Shown: in pieces, positions 1 through 13,800 of the stretch | How positions within the stretch are numbered: the first letter of the stretch is position 1 | How the letters are laid out: every line of letters starts with the position of its first letter | Origin: Drosophila pseudoobscura | Lineage: Eukaryota; Arthropoda; Insecta; Diptera; Drosophilidae | Assembly (NCBI RefSeq): GCF_009870125.1 | Contig: NC_046681.1 | Location: 10,987,001-11,051,000 of the forward strand | Reading direction: 5' to 3' | Length of the DNA: 64,000 nt | Notes under the pieces: model-generated | Told to the model about the DNA's origin: nothing | Database searches by the model: none | Seen by the model: only the letters and a program-made list of their open reading frames with translations | Translations under genes and position numbers: made by a program

Positions 1-1631
1 TTTCTTAATAGCATTTTTTCCAAAAATAATTGAATAATATTTTAAAAACTTCTTAGTTGTTTTTTCCTTAATATAATCGATTAATCTCTAAAGAAAGATA
101 AAAACGATCGTTTAACTATATTATTTATTTATCAGAAATATATTTCCAATATATTTCCCATACGAGCATACAAGCCCTTAAAGCTTATTGCAAAAAAGAT
201 TAGTCAAGTGTTTACCTTTCAATCAAATATTGCATGTGGGCGCCTTGGCTTAGTCACTGCAAAAATACTTATGACGAATATCTGTTCAAGAAACCTCTGT
301 AAAAAACCTTGTGATACAACAAAAGGTATTTCAGCAATGTCCCTACAACTTTTACAAGCCCACAATCAGATATTAGTATAAAATATCATCCCAATCTACT
401 AGAGAAATCTCTATAAGAAAAGTTGCTAAGGGTTTCGAGGTTTTATTGTGAGAATATCGTCAAAAGTAGCAGAATTCGACCTCCTTTCATATTTCCTTTT
501 GCTTTCTTCACCGAAAAAACATTTCCAATGATACACTTTTTCAAATTGTACAAAAAAAAGTCCTAGTCTTACAGAATAATAGTTTGGCAACTCTGTATAC
601 CCTTTTAAAAAACTTCCAGGCTTTCTACCTCAAAAGTGATAAAAAATCTATGAAAAATCGTCGTAAAAGAACCTGTACTACTTCCCAACTTTCCACTTTC
701 CCAATTGTTACCAGGAAAACCCCCCCAGCAAATCACACACCACAAACAATCTGGCAACCCTGGCAAGCTCTTACGCAAATTTCGCACGTGGGCGTCTCCG
801 CTTACTCACGCGTCAAAAGAAACACAAACGAAGACAAAATGCTGCCTGTTCGACGCTGCGCTGCTGAGAGCGTTTCTCCCAGAAAACAGCAAAAGCATAA
901 GCCAAGAGCAGCGACAAAAGCAACAAAAGCAACACCAAGAAAGAGCCACACAAAAGCAGCAACAAGTCAACGGCATCTCAACAGCTGAGAACAAAACAAA
1001 CTGCAATCAGGCAACACGCCAATGGGAAACCGGGCAACAACAAGTTGTTTGTGCCGCTGCCACTCTGCCACTCTGCCAGTGGCACTGCCTCTGCGGAGAC
1101 TGCGACTGCGACTGAGACTTCGGTGTTCCGTTCCCTTCAGAGTTTCCAGTGCGCGTTTGCACGTTGAACAAGACGGTACGGGTACGGATCGAAACGATCA
1201 GCAGGTGAAGAAACGAAAAGCATCGGGATCGGCATCGGCATCGGCATCGTAATCGCTAATCGAGAAAATGCCCGCTATTTTGGCCCGTGATCTATGACGG
1301 CTTTTAAGTGTGTGTTTCTCAAATCATTGGAGTTGGGGGGCTCTTGTTAAATTGTCGCTGACAAAGTTTTTGACAGTTCCCCAATACCACCCAGAGCCAG
1401 AGCCCAGAAGCATCCTCAGCATCGTTCGTTTTCCATTTCCATTCCGCTGTCAAGGTGTCTCGTGTCCCGTGTCCCGTGTCCCCCCCCCATGTCCGTGTCC
1501 GCGTCCGCGATGCTTCTGCCTTCTTGTTGTTAATAGCATAAAAGTGTTTTAATTTTTATTAGCACGAACACCACAGCGAGAGCCAGAGCCAGAACCAGAG
1601 AGAGCCAGGCACCAGTCCCACACATCAAGTC
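1..1631. other. Upstream flank of Tsp, no gene recognised
   Basis: AT-rich DNA to about 480, then more mixed sequence with purine-rich and CAG/CCAG-rich stretches at about 880-970 and 1565-1610. Several overlapping open frames exist but none has domain content, splice continuity or a credible start. A short GGCATC tandem run lies near 1220-1250. The stretch just before 1632 is GA-rich, which is common upstream of fly promoters. Confidence 0.5.
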
Positions 1632-1663
1632 AGTTGTGGAGCAGTTGCCGTCACTGGAGGATC
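1630..1663 (+). promoter_or_regulatory. Tsp: Predicted Tsp core promoter (Inr + DPE)
   Basis: TCAGTT at 1630-1635 matches the Drosophila initiator, with the A at 1632 as +1. GGATC at 1659-1663 falls exactly at +28 to +32 and matches the DPE consensus RGWYV. No TATA box is seen at -30. The correct spacing, and a good splice donor 536 bases downstream, make this the best start site for the long Tsp transcript. It is a prediction from motifs only. Confidence 0.5.
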
Positions 1664-2168
1664 GTCTTCTCCAATAGCCACCGATCGCGTCGCTGCGCGT
1701 TGCGTGTTGATTTTCGTTCTAATAAAATCAGCTCCCCAAGATCTTCGCGTGTGTCGTCTGGCCTGCCTTTTTGGTACCTCCATGCCCATTCCCCTTCCCC
1801 ATCCAGGGACCCAACTCGATCTCCTTCTTTTCGTTCGGAACGGATTTATGTGTGTCGCATTCGGATATTTTGAAAAGGGTTTAATTTATTTAATGCATCC
1901 GTTTCCTTATCCGATTCTTATAGTGTGAATTTGTTTGATCTTCGAAAAGGAAAAAAATAATACAAAATAAAATTCAAGTGTGTGTTCGGAAAAGTGTGGA
2001 AATAATCGTAAAAATAACTCAAACTCAAGTCCATTCCGTTTCCATTCTGAACAACGAGCTGACAGCCACAAGTGGCTAAACAGCACAAGGAGCTGCTGTC
2101 TGTCTCACTTCTCGAACGGAGAACGGTGGCCCACCACGGCGTTGGCGTGCAACGTCCTTGACTGAAAG
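1632..2168 (+). other. Tsp: Tsp non-coding 5' exon 1 (predicted)
   Basis: The 5' end is the predicted initiator. The 3' end is the donor AAG|GTGAGT at 2168/2169. Several short upstream open frames begin inside it (for example ATGs near 1780, 1847 and 1892), which could limit translation of the main frame. It would splice to the acceptor at 10602. The start is uncertain and the donor is more secure. Confidence 0.45.
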
Positions 2169-5100
2169 GTGAGTGTGAAGGTTGCCCAGATCTCGCTGAG
2201 ATCTCTGAGCTCTCGGCCCGCAAGGCGCTCAAGAGTGTGCTATAAATAGTAGGTTGGTTGGCCTACTCCCCTGGGAAAGTGGGATAAGTGCCTGCTTCCA
2301 AAGTGGGAGGAAGTACGTTCCGATTTAATTGTTGCATGGCATACTGCTTGTGGCAGATTTGTTTGTGGGGTACGGGATAAAAGCGCTGAGAAAAGAAGTG
2401 CAAAGCATATTGGGGAATATTGGTATTGGGAACATTTATTTGAGGTCACTTCTAAATATTCAGCGCTTCAAACTATACGAAAGGAAACCAGTGTCAATCT
2501 AGGGAATAAATATTCGGCTTTTAAATAAAAAATAAGGAAATTAAATAAAAATGCACTATAATTAAAAAATAAATGCCTTACAAAGTATTTTTAGTACGGA
2601 CCATATTTAAACTAAACATAAAAAACTTTAAAATAAAATTAATGTTTTTATTTCGCTGGAAATATATTTAATTTAAATATGCGATATATTTTTTTTTTAA
2701 TATATTTTTAATCAAAACATTAAACTATTTAATTTTAATATGAAATATATTCAATTTAAATATCAAACTATTTCATTTAACTAAAATATTTATTTAATTT
2801 TAAAATGAATTAAATTTATTTTAAATATGATATATATTTAATCTAAACATTAAAATATTTCATTATAATATGAAATATATTAAATTTTAATATGAAACTA
2901 TTTCATTTAAATATACGAAATATTTTTTAAATATTAAAATGTATTTATGTTATAAATGAAATATATTTAAATCATAGATTTTCATATTTACGTAAAATAG
3001 AAGTGCATTTTTTTTTTTTAGCAATTTCCACTCTCGGTGCAGAATTAAAATAAAATAAATATCTTAGAGAATAATATTCAAAGCCCAGTGCTTTTTTTTC
3101 TCTGAGTGTATGCCTTGGCTAAAGCGCAGAAGTTGTTCTAACATTTACATAGTAGCAGAAAATAAGTTATAAACAAGTATTTACATCATTAAAATTAATA
3201 ACTGGTATAGAGGAGGAAATCAGAGATTTAACGACCTAAGCGCCGTCTCCCCATAGGTTCTCAAAAGTCCAAACAGCTAAAATATCATTCAATACAATGA
3301 ATCCTCTCTATCATCTGTTACCCCGTTTATTATCCAATGTCCAAAACTCTCTTTCATCTGTCTTTATGGCATGATAATCGCTGCCTTATTGATTGGGCCA
3401 AATTATGAATAGTTTTCACCGCCATTTCATATCTGATGATAAATCATGCTAATTGTTGTTGTAATTCAAATACTATCCGATACATATTAATTAGCCACAC
3501 CCAATACGAAAAAAAAGCCACAGAGCAGCGGAGCGGAGGCCTGTGGCCGAAACATTAATCTATTGGTAGATCTCTGGGTCTTATCTGCATTGGCGCCCCT
3601 AAATACCACAGAGTCCAGTCATAATTTATTAATTACTGGACTTTCCACACATATTTTAGAGATCCCATTCGGAGGCTGATGTCTCTTTGAGAACTATAAT
3701 TATCCGACCATATAGAGCCATGATTTTTGGGGGAATACAAACAGCAGCCACAATTTGTTTACTGCTTTGCTGTTGACCAAATTCAGTCGGTCGGGGACAA
3801 TGCCACAGATACGTATTGGGTTTGATTTGGTTTAAATACATTCTGTGGCAATATATTTCATTTGATTTCCCCCATCAAGTGGCCTGCTTCTGCGCAGAGG
3901 ACGCCGGCTCTGCTGCTCTATTCCAAAGCGATTCAATTAAAAGACGCCCACAGCCAAAAGATCTCCATAACAATTTATAACTGCCTTTCCAAGAGATGTC
4001 TCGCTGGCGTAGAGTTGCGGTTATTTTTATTTTTATTATTTGAATATATTACGATAGGCAGCGGCAGTGGCGTCGTGACCTGAGGGGGATCTTCAAGGAG
4101 GTACGAGTATCGTAATTTAATTTGAACTTGGAATAGAAAGAGTTACTCAACTGCTTTCAAAATTAAATATAAGCTCTGAATATAAGACCTAAATTTTGGG
4201 TCTCACAAAGGAAGAAGATATCAAATATTTACTTTTATTTGTTATATATTATTCAACTAACTGATTACATGCTCTTATAATTATTATATATTATTCCACA
4301 CCATTAAAGATCAAAGGGCATTCCCTTAGCTAGGTTAATCATTCATCTGCGTCCAAAAAACTCTATAAATAAATGTCAAAAACCTATTTATTCGCCTGCC
4401 ATTTAATCCATTCCTCTAAAGCCCATTCAAGTGACTCAAGACCTCTCTCTCTCTCTTTTGCTCGTTGTGCTGACCATATATAGAGTGTCTCAGTTGATTA
4501 TTAAAACATAAATAATATTGTTGCTATTGTTGGCATTGGAATTTCCGTTTGGCAGCGGGGCAGCCGAGTTATGGGTTCGTTAACAAATGCAAATCAAGTG
4601 GAAAATTGTTGCAGCAGCAAATTAGCGCATCGTCCATCGTCCAGTGGAAAGTCATTCGAACAACCAATTTCCGACACAGGGCTAAACAAATTTTATAAAT
4701 CGAAAATTTGCAATTCAAATAAACCCCGGGCTTAGTCACAATAAAAAGATCAGTCTTGTCTTTGTGTTTTTATTGTTACAATATTTGGACGCGGCGTCAA
4801 ATGTGATTCAAATGAAAAGATCGCTTTAATGGTTCATCAGCATAAGTTAATGGGATTTCGACTTTTGGCCTAATGATGGATTAAACATATTCTAAAGAGT
4901 TTTGACAGCCAACTGCCCAACACACACAGAAAATTAGCGAAAATTTATACGCCTTGGCCAGGCATAAAATATATCATTTATAACCTGTTGATTGGGATCC
5001 GTGTGGAGCGGGGAAGATCTCTGGCTGGCTGGCTGTTTGGTTTGGCTATAATTTGATATTCTGCACAGATATGCAAATGTCGAGAGGTGTGGTCCGGCAA

Positions 5101-8100
5101 ACACCTGAGACGATATCGCATAATTATATGGCCGCCATATATGTACAGGCATGTGGCATGTGGCAGATGCTTGTTTTATGGCAATATAATATGTTTTGGG
5201 ACAGATTCTAGCTGCCGGCTACAGTTAATACGTATTTAAAGAAGGTCTTTTTTGTCTGAATCTATCATTTCGTATTAGCATAGGTTGGAATGTATCTCTA
5301 TGACTTTTCATATTCTTTGTTGGTTTTTTTTTTGTAAATTACATCCCTCTATAAATAATTATACCCAACACATTACGCTTGGTTTTCCTTCGATTGAGCA
5401 ACTCTTGTGGCAGGCGGCAATTACCATACCAGAAATCTCCATCACCCGCCAGCATTTAATTGACAGACCTTTCAATATTATGAAATAGGACTCCGACACC
5501 TGAATGGCCAACATTTCAAGCTGTCAACTACTGCATTTTTGGGTGGGAAAATAAATGTAGAAAAAACCGACCCCAAAACCGAAACGAAACTCAGTTTAAA
5601 TCGATACAAATACAGAAATCAATGGAAGTAGAGGACCGTCAAGTGCCGTTCGAGTGTCGCCATTGAACTCGACTTTGAATCGATGGGTCCCGTGGGTCTC
5701 GGTCTTGGTCTTGTCTTAATCTTGTCACTTTCACGCACTCCCCAGACCCTCGTGCGCACACTCGACTCGCGCCGGAAGTTATACAAAGTCCCATTATGAT
5801 GATGAAACCAATTTATCAGGCGGCACAAAATCAATTCAGTTCAGGCTGCAGATCGTTTTTTTTTTTTTTTTTTTGGTCTCCAATTATGAAGTGCCTGGAA
5901 AAATGTAGACAAAAGCTAAAGAAAGTTTTGCTGCAAATGAAAATCCGCTGAAGAATTTCCCTAAGTGGCTTACGCTCTCTCGCTGAGGCTGAGGCTGCGG
6001 CTGAGGCTCTCCCTGTCTGTATCTGTATCTCTTTCTTGATGCCGGGGATGCGTAGGCGCCGTCATAGATTTTTTCCATGTCAAACCAGCATCTGACAGCA
6101 GGTTTGCCAGCGGCAGCAGCGGCAGTACCCAGCCCCTCACAGCGACTTCATCTGTGGCTCGAACTGAAGTTTTCGGCTGAGCATTTAAGCGCGGCTGATT
6201 TGATTTCAGTGACACGACGCCTGCGGCACCAACGGCCAAAGCTGCGGCTGCGGCTGCGGCGAAACTTGTCCTGCCCACACGCGACTGCAGCGCAGCGCAG
6301 CGTCAGCGTCGCCGGCAGCTGTGGCAGCAACAGCAACAGCAGCAGCGGCTGTCGCGCATGCGCAGTAGCTCAGCCCAGCATTTTTTGCCTCTTTTCGTTA
6401 TATTTTCCGCGCTGTTTTTAAACGCCCTGGGGGGACGTGGCCGCCGCTGAGGCTGCATGCTGCTTGCGACCAGCAAAAAGAGTCAAAATATTTGAATTTC
6501 TAATGCCACACGAGGGCCGTCACGAGAGTCCATCAATGAGTCATGTGAGAAGGGATCACTGTGCATTACGGCAGGGTGTTTGAATGATATCTAATTTATG
6601 TATATTTTATTTGTGGATTACCTAAGCTTCAAGATATCATGGGGGTGGATTCAGGAAGTGTAGCAAAAACTTTAACTAACGAAAAACATTTTTATCAATG
6701 CTATTAGATAATTAATACTATTTTTTTAAGTTGTGGGTGAATATAGGATCTCTGAAGGCAAAGTGTTTTCTCACTCTAATCTAATATAATTTCAAGAAGA
6801 ATATACATATTAGTACTTACGAGACTCGTATTACAAGCGTGTTTTATGGCATTTGGCTTTCACATCATCGTTTTTCCCAATAATCGAATACATACAAATA
6901 TATATAAACAAATATCTAAAAAAAAAAAATATATACAATTTTTTTCAGAAAATTAATAGGAAAAAAATTAAAAATATATTAAAATTAACTGCGGTTATAA
7001 ATAATATTTAATTTATGTAATAATTCAGTTAATTTGGTTATTTTTTAAAACATAATTAATTAATCTATATGTATTTTAGATATCTATTTTTTTATTAATT
7101 TTTTATATTAATTTTTTTATATATTTGTTGGGGTGGTTTCATCACTCCCCCAGGCTACCGCCTGAACCTAACCTATCTATTTGTTGTCTATTAATTTATT
7201 CTATTTAATTAAAAAATGCCAAATATTTTGTATACTTAAAATTATTCTATAATTCTATATTCTATTCTATAATATTCCCTTGAGTGTTTAGAGCATTGAA
7301 AACAGATTTTTCCTTGTAGTGCTAAAAATTAATCAAAATAAAATATAACAAATGCGAAATCTCGCTTTCTCTTAACTGCGATATTTGCATAAACCTCGAC
7401 CAACCCTCGCTACCCAGAACACAGATCACTCGTGAAGGTTCTCCGACTGCTGCCTTCCCCCAGGCAGGGGCTACGACTACGACTACGGCTACCCATTCGA
7501 TCTGATGAAAATGACTTTTCCGATAAGCATCAAATTTCCTTTGATGATAGACCAGAAACGCCTTTTGTCACTGGCTGCAGTCACTCGTCGTCGTCGGGTG
7601 ATGACGCTAAACTCGTTCAATCGGCTCTGTCGGATCAGTAAGGGGTCCCGGCCGGGTCGGACTGGGTGACTAGTGGGTGAAGATCCCATCTCCTCCGCCT
7701 GCCGCTCTGGCCTGGCCATCGATGCGGTTTTCGGTCGTCAGTTGTTGGCTTTGCGGCTTCCGTGTGCATTTGCCTTTTGCTTAATTAAATGTCAATCATT
7801 GTACGGAGGGTGTACTCCTCTCCGCAATACGAGTACGTAAAGACGGACTTTGTTTTTGATTTGTCCGCTTTATTAACTTGATGTGGCATCGTCGCAGCGG
7901 CAGTCATCATCATGTGGTTGTGGTTGTGGTTGTGGATTTGGTTCGGCGTCTCCATGGCGCGAGGGGTCTTATGTTGTTGAAGGCGTGGGCGCTGGCCAGA
8001 GATACACAATACATATCTGTCTCTGTGTGCCTGATATATGCATGATCTATTCCAAAACCAATGGCATTAAAAAGTATTTAATAAATTTCAGGCCTGAGGA

Positions 8101-10602
8101 TTATGTGTTTCGGTTTCGGTTCTCCGTTCTCTGAAGGTGTCTCTCCACTTCTGGTTTTTTTTCTATTTTATGGTGTGTGTTGGGGGCGGATTATTCGGTT
8201 GACATTTGGTGGGAAATGTTCTGGTTGGTGTGGTTCGCGGTAGCCAGCGGTTGGACAACTTAACTGGCTATTAATAAACGTTTCACTGAACAGATCTTGG
8301 CACAGATCCGAGCCCCTGCCTTGGGGGTTAAGTTCTGGGTAACCTTTCACAGTATCGAACGACTTAAGCCTCCAAGAACTTATGGTTAATGGTCGGAAGA
8401 AGATGGGATTACTTACGCTTCAGTTTTTCATCTGTTGAGACGATATTTCAAGGGAAGAAGATCCGTGCTGTCTTCCTGATTAATCAAGCACATATAGATT
8501 TTGTTTTCAAGTGGAAGAATAATTGAAACGATTGAATTGATCCCTAAGAAGATTATAGAAAATCTGGGAGAGGTTTAAGGTATATAAGAAGCTGTAGACA
8601 TTCAGGAGTAGCTATAACTCTTCCAGTTTATGGATAATTATACTAATACTATCCGCCTATCGTAATCCTTCCGTCATATGGCACATAAAATCCTTAAAAT
8701 ACACCCGCAAACACTCTGCTCTCCTGGCCACTGTCTGCCTACTTTTACTGCCTCAAGGAGGAAGAACTTGTGGTTATTGTGGTGCTGTTTGATCTCTGGT
8801 AATTGCGATTACACCCATAAACGGAGTAGATCCTACTGCCCGCCCGACTTGTGACTCAGTGACATTGTAGCCAAGAGAACGAGAGCCAGCCAGCCAGCCA
8901 GCGGCAACAGCCAAGAGGGGACTGCCAGCTGCCACTATAAATCCATAACTGTCAGTCAACAATTTTTTGGACCAGTATCTGAGAAGTTGTCGTTGGGTTT
9001 GTCGTCTTGTATGGCCATAACGACATTTGCTTTTGGCTTTCTGTGGCTCTGTGGACTCTTCTGTGACGACCGTTACTACATTCCTGGGACACCTTTGAGC
9101 CGCAGGTCTGAAGCAAACAAAATCTTGGCCACATTTCTTGTGTTTATTTAAGCATGAAAATTGTGTAACTTCTTGAAGAAGAGATCTGGGATTTGTATCT
9201 CACTTCTTGACGTTTTTGTGGGCCTAATTGCAACCGGGTATATTTTTTTTGTGGGATTTTCCAATACATTTTACGATTTCCCCGCTCGTTATGCACTTGT
9301 TCCCCCAAGCAATCGTACTAAATTTTATTTTATTTCATAGATCGTTAAATTTGTGTATTACACTGAATTTATGAACACTGAAAAGCGGAAAACTGTGGAA
9401 GTACAGTTCCTCTTTGATCGCTCAAGATTTATGTAAGCGATAGAATATGGTCGTCAATTGACAGAAGCCGTTGAGGAAGTACCATTACACACGGATTGAT
9501 GGGGTTTTCCCCAGGGAAAACAGAAGAAGGCTAAACAGTTGTAAAAATTATGTTTGTGGGCAAAACTTGTTTGTGCTTAAAGATAATCTAATCATAGCCA
9601 AGATATTTTAGCTATTCGAATAGTATATGTATCTTTCAACGGGGCTGAAGTAAATTATTCTGCCATTCATTAGGCGATTACCAAACTGGAAAATGGCAGG
9701 CGGCATCTGTTTGAGCAACAGATAGGAAACCCGATCTTTAATTGCTTAATTTAGAGCTGGAAAAACTTCTAAAAATTCAACTAAATTTTGAAATAAAACT
9801 GGAGTACTTTTAGGGAACAACTTTGACCCTTTCCAAGGCAAGACATTAATTTCTCCCATAAATAAAATCAAAATATGGGACCCCACTCTCGAATTACACT
9901 TCCAGGAATTACATTTAAGAAAAACAGAAATATTTCTTTTGTTTAGAGCTTCCAGCGACCTTTCCAGCGAACTTCCGCTTGGAGGAAACACCTGAAAACA
10001 CACAGAATAGACTTAGAGAATTAAAAAAACATTTATTTAGGTAAAAAACCAGGCGCACACAAGAGACGAAAGAATGATTGCAAAAATCCAACATAAATCT
10101 CGGGCAGCTCAAAGAAAGAATCCAGGCACATGGGGATTACAGAAAGAAATATACAACTTTTGCCCACGAAATGCTTTATTACCGATGACGCCCACAGATG
10201 GCCAAACGAGATGAAAGATACATATGTGGGAGGGGGGTGGGAGATATATATAGTCATCTAGGTGATACCCGACCAAGTACTTCCGGCAAAGTGGCGGGGG
10301 GAGGGGTGCCCGGTGAAATATTTTAAATATGCTGCCCAAGCATTTCTGTTGGTCTTGGTCGTTTAATTCTTTTCTCGTTATTACATTTTTAATTTGAATT
10401 TTATTTATTATTTTATGCGATTTTATATGATGTCTGCCCGGCCGCCGGTCGCCGCCGCCGCCTCGCGATGCATTTTATCGGGGAATTTTATTTTTAAAAC
10501 GAAAATAAACAACCACCGACCGACCGACTGATCTCTGAATTTCTGCTCGTTTTTCCCCCCGTTTTTTTTTCATTTCATTTCATGCTTTTATTTATATTAC
10601 AG
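2169..10602 (+). other. Tsp: Tsp intron 1 (8.4 kb), candidate regulatory DNA
   Basis: A large first intron with no supported coding exon. It contains an AT-rich block of repeated TTTAAATATGAAATAT-like units (2640-2990), a poly-T run near 5857, GC-rich and CAG-rich sequence at 5980-6350, and an AT-rich stretch at 6890-7360. First introns of this size in flies commonly hold tissue enhancers, but I see no specific binding cluster I can name. Confidence 0.5.
2640..2990. repeat. AT-rich periodic block in Tsp intron 1
   Basis: Repeated units like ATTTAAATATGAAATATATT alternate over about 350 bases. The same unit fills 17450-17770 in another Tsp intron. Confidence 0.55.
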
Positions 10603-10717
10603 CGGACGGACAGACTTTTGTGGAGAGAAGAGCCACGGCCGCATCCGATCCAGTGCCACACGTACCACACGTATATATCGCACCATCCCAGCCCACAGAC
10701 CTGCCCAGATTGTGACG
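10603..10717 (+). other. Tsp: Tsp 5' UTR part of the first coding exon
   Basis: The acceptor TTTATATTACAG ends at 10602, followed by 115 non-coding bases to the ATG at 10718. This places the initiator codon in the second exon of the transcript. Confidence 0.6.
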
Positions 10718-10802
10718 ATGAATTGGACGCGCGTGCTGCTAATCGGGCTGACCGCCTTGGCGCTGACATTCGTGGAGGTTGCATCACTCTCACTGGATCC
10801 AG
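10718..10802 (+). CDS. Tsp: Tsp coding exon 1: signal peptide
   Basis: Begins [18 protein letters not shown], a basic start followed by a hydrophobic core, with likely cleavage around the VEVAS segment. The donor CAG|GTAAGT leaves one base (phase 1), which joins TTGCC at 13356 to give a valine codon. Confidence 0.9.
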
Positions 10803-13800
10803 GTAAGTGCCAGAGACCATCCCCATGCTTTCCACTCAACTCTTTTTCCTCACCCAAATACCATTGTGCAAATGCACTGAAAGAAATTGCTTACAAAAAG
10901 TCCAGGTACACCTTTGCAAATAGTGTTGATGGGTTGAAACAAGTTTTGAGCCGTTCTATGACATAGAAAGTGCAATTTATAGAGAACCCCCACTGGTTCC
11001 TCTTTAGATACATAGTTGCAGATTCAGATCTGGTTAGAAACGATACAGATACAGTACAGATAAAGATGCAGATACAGAGGATCCGTTTATGGAACAAATT
11101 AGGAGCGCAAATTTATATGAAATTTTATAATAATATCAAAGCATTTTTAATATATATTATATAAATAATTAATGAAAATTAATAATTAAATTAAAAAAAA
11201 AAATAATAATAAAAAACCTAAATAAACAAAATAAAATAAATAAATGTAAAAAATAAGTTTTTAAATATATCAAAGAATTTTCAAGTTTTTAGTAAAAATT
11301 AATGATAATATTAATACATAAATTAATTTTTAAAAAACCAAATACAATAATAAGATATAGAAATACAATAATAAACAAATTAAAAAACTATTTAAATATA
11401 AGGACAAAACATTTAACAAAATTAAAGAAAAAAATATAATAATAAATAATAAACACTTAAAAAATAATAATAAAATATAATCATTTAAAAAATATATTAA
11501 AAAAAGAAAGATTATAAAAAAAGAATAATACTTAAAAATATATATATATATATTACAAAAAAATATTTTAAAAAAAAGACATTACATTAAAAAAAATGAA
11601 AATTAAAGATAAAAATATGTTAAATTTTAATCAAATTAAAATAAGTGCCATAATGCAATTTTGTCTACAAAATATAAAAAAAAAATTTTTAAGTTCTTTC
11701 TGTCTTCAAACCCAGTATGATAATCGTACATTTATTCTCCAGTACAACAAATCCTCTCAAAGATGATCCCATAACATTTATTGAGAGACATTCCCGCCAG
11801 TGTATGCATGTACATATTTTTACCGTTTCTTTTATGGTCACAAACATGCGAATGATCGCCCTGGCTCTGGCTCTGGCTTTGGCCCCAGTGTCAATATTTG
11901 CCGTGAACGACTGAAACACCATCCATACTGGTACTGGTGCTGGTATCGTATCCAACTTGGCGATTTATGTAAATCTCGGGCTCGAGCTGCAGCTTAAATC
12001 CCAATGAAAACGTCGTCAACTGTCAGATAGGTTCATTGGTTGTTGAGCTGGTGACCTCCCTGAAGCCCGTAGATGGCGTTGGCGGTGCCCGATCACGAGC
12101 ACGACCAGAGACAGAGAGAGAGAGAGAGGGAGAGAGAGAGACTCATTCGCTGTGAGCCCCAGCATGCAGTTGGCCAATGTATGTCCATGTCGTGAAGGTC
12201 ACCTACCCGGCATCATGAGCCTGTCAAAAGTTGGACAAATAACCCAGCAAATGCGTGAAATTCTATATAGAGACGTCTCTTGATAGATTCTTTTGCCTGA
12301 CAGTCCGCGGACTCGTACTCGTACTCGAAATGCGGATTGTGCAAATACAGACCGGACCCCAGGCCCCAGACCCCCGACGAGTATGTCTTTCGTATTTATT
12401 TGGGTTAACATGCCGCTGGATTAGAGACAGCAACAACCGCAGCGATCTCTCTCGGGGTGACCAAAATAAACAGTTCCATGTTCCATGTTCCATGTTCCAA
12501 GTGTCGTAATCTTGTGGCAGGCGCAAAAACGCGATTGCCAATGTTTGGTGGATAAATAGAGCAAGTGGCAAAGTGTTTTGGTTTACTCTCTCGGTGAAGA
12601 TTTACAAACATGACCCTACCCGATGTTATTTGGTCGAGTTTCTGGTATTTATTTAGCTGTTTATTTGGTAATCGATCTATTTGATTATCTGCTGGCGGAA
12701 CGGAAGTTGTTCCAAACAGTTTTCTGATAAAAGGAAGTGCGATAAGGTGTGAGGGATTACTCGGGATGACACCTGAAGGAATGTTTTCAGGCCCACCTAA
12801 AGTGTCTTAGTTCCGAATTCTTTGATTTTTTCTAGATGATTAATAAATATACAAATAAATGATAAAAAAGGAAATACAAAATAAATAAACAAAATACAAA
12901 TTTCCGCATTCTTAAATAAATAAATAAATAAAAATATAAAAAATAGTCATAAAAAAAATATAAATTAAATAAAAATAAAACCAAAATATTCACATTAAAA
13001 TTTGTAATAAAATATATATATTTTTTTTATTTATTTATTTTTTTATTATCATTAGGATTGTATTTTTGATTATAAATTTAAAATTTCAAAATGAAATCAA
13101 TTTAAAAAAGATTAAAAAATAACATATTTATATTAATAAATTATAATAACAACTCATTTAATAGCAGTGCCTAAATATAATTAATCCTAAATCCTTGTAG
13201 CACTAGGATAGAAGACAAACAAAAAATACAACACAAAAAGATAATGCTTAAGGATCTGTTTAAACTAATCAGAACTCACTTAGCCCCTTTTCATATTCCA
13301 TATCCCTCGTAACCGCTTTTACTATAACAATATATCCCCTTATTCTTACCCACAGTTGCCTCCGCCGAACTCGAGCAGTTCATACGAAAAGGCGATGTTG
13401 TCATATCCACCAGACACATAAGGTAAACCATCCATTAAGGATCAAATGCACTTTAGAGTCTACAATGTTTTGACCCTTGCCCCTTTTAGACCACGTCGGA
13501 AGCTGCACATTTCGATAGAAGCCCTCTTCATGATCGATTTCCCCATGCTGAAGCACAAGATGTCCTTCTTCTTGGACCGCAAACAGCAGAGGGTAACCCT
13601 GGACATCAGTGCGAATGGAGCCACCGAGTCGCGCAACTTTGAGATACCCAATATCAATGAGACGAGCACCATTCGCTCGCTGGCCCTGCAGTTCTCGAAG
13701 AATCGCATCACCCTCTATGTGGACTGCAAGGCGAGCACGCATCATGACATCGACATGAATCTGGCCAAACTCTACACACAAATGGACGATCCAGTGATCA

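Noticed and set aside
13446..13489. Extension of Tsp exon 3 upstream to an ATG at 13446
   Set aside because: The acceptor at 13489 and phase-2 entry from exon 2 give continuous thrombospondin sequence; the ATG frame is intron read-through.
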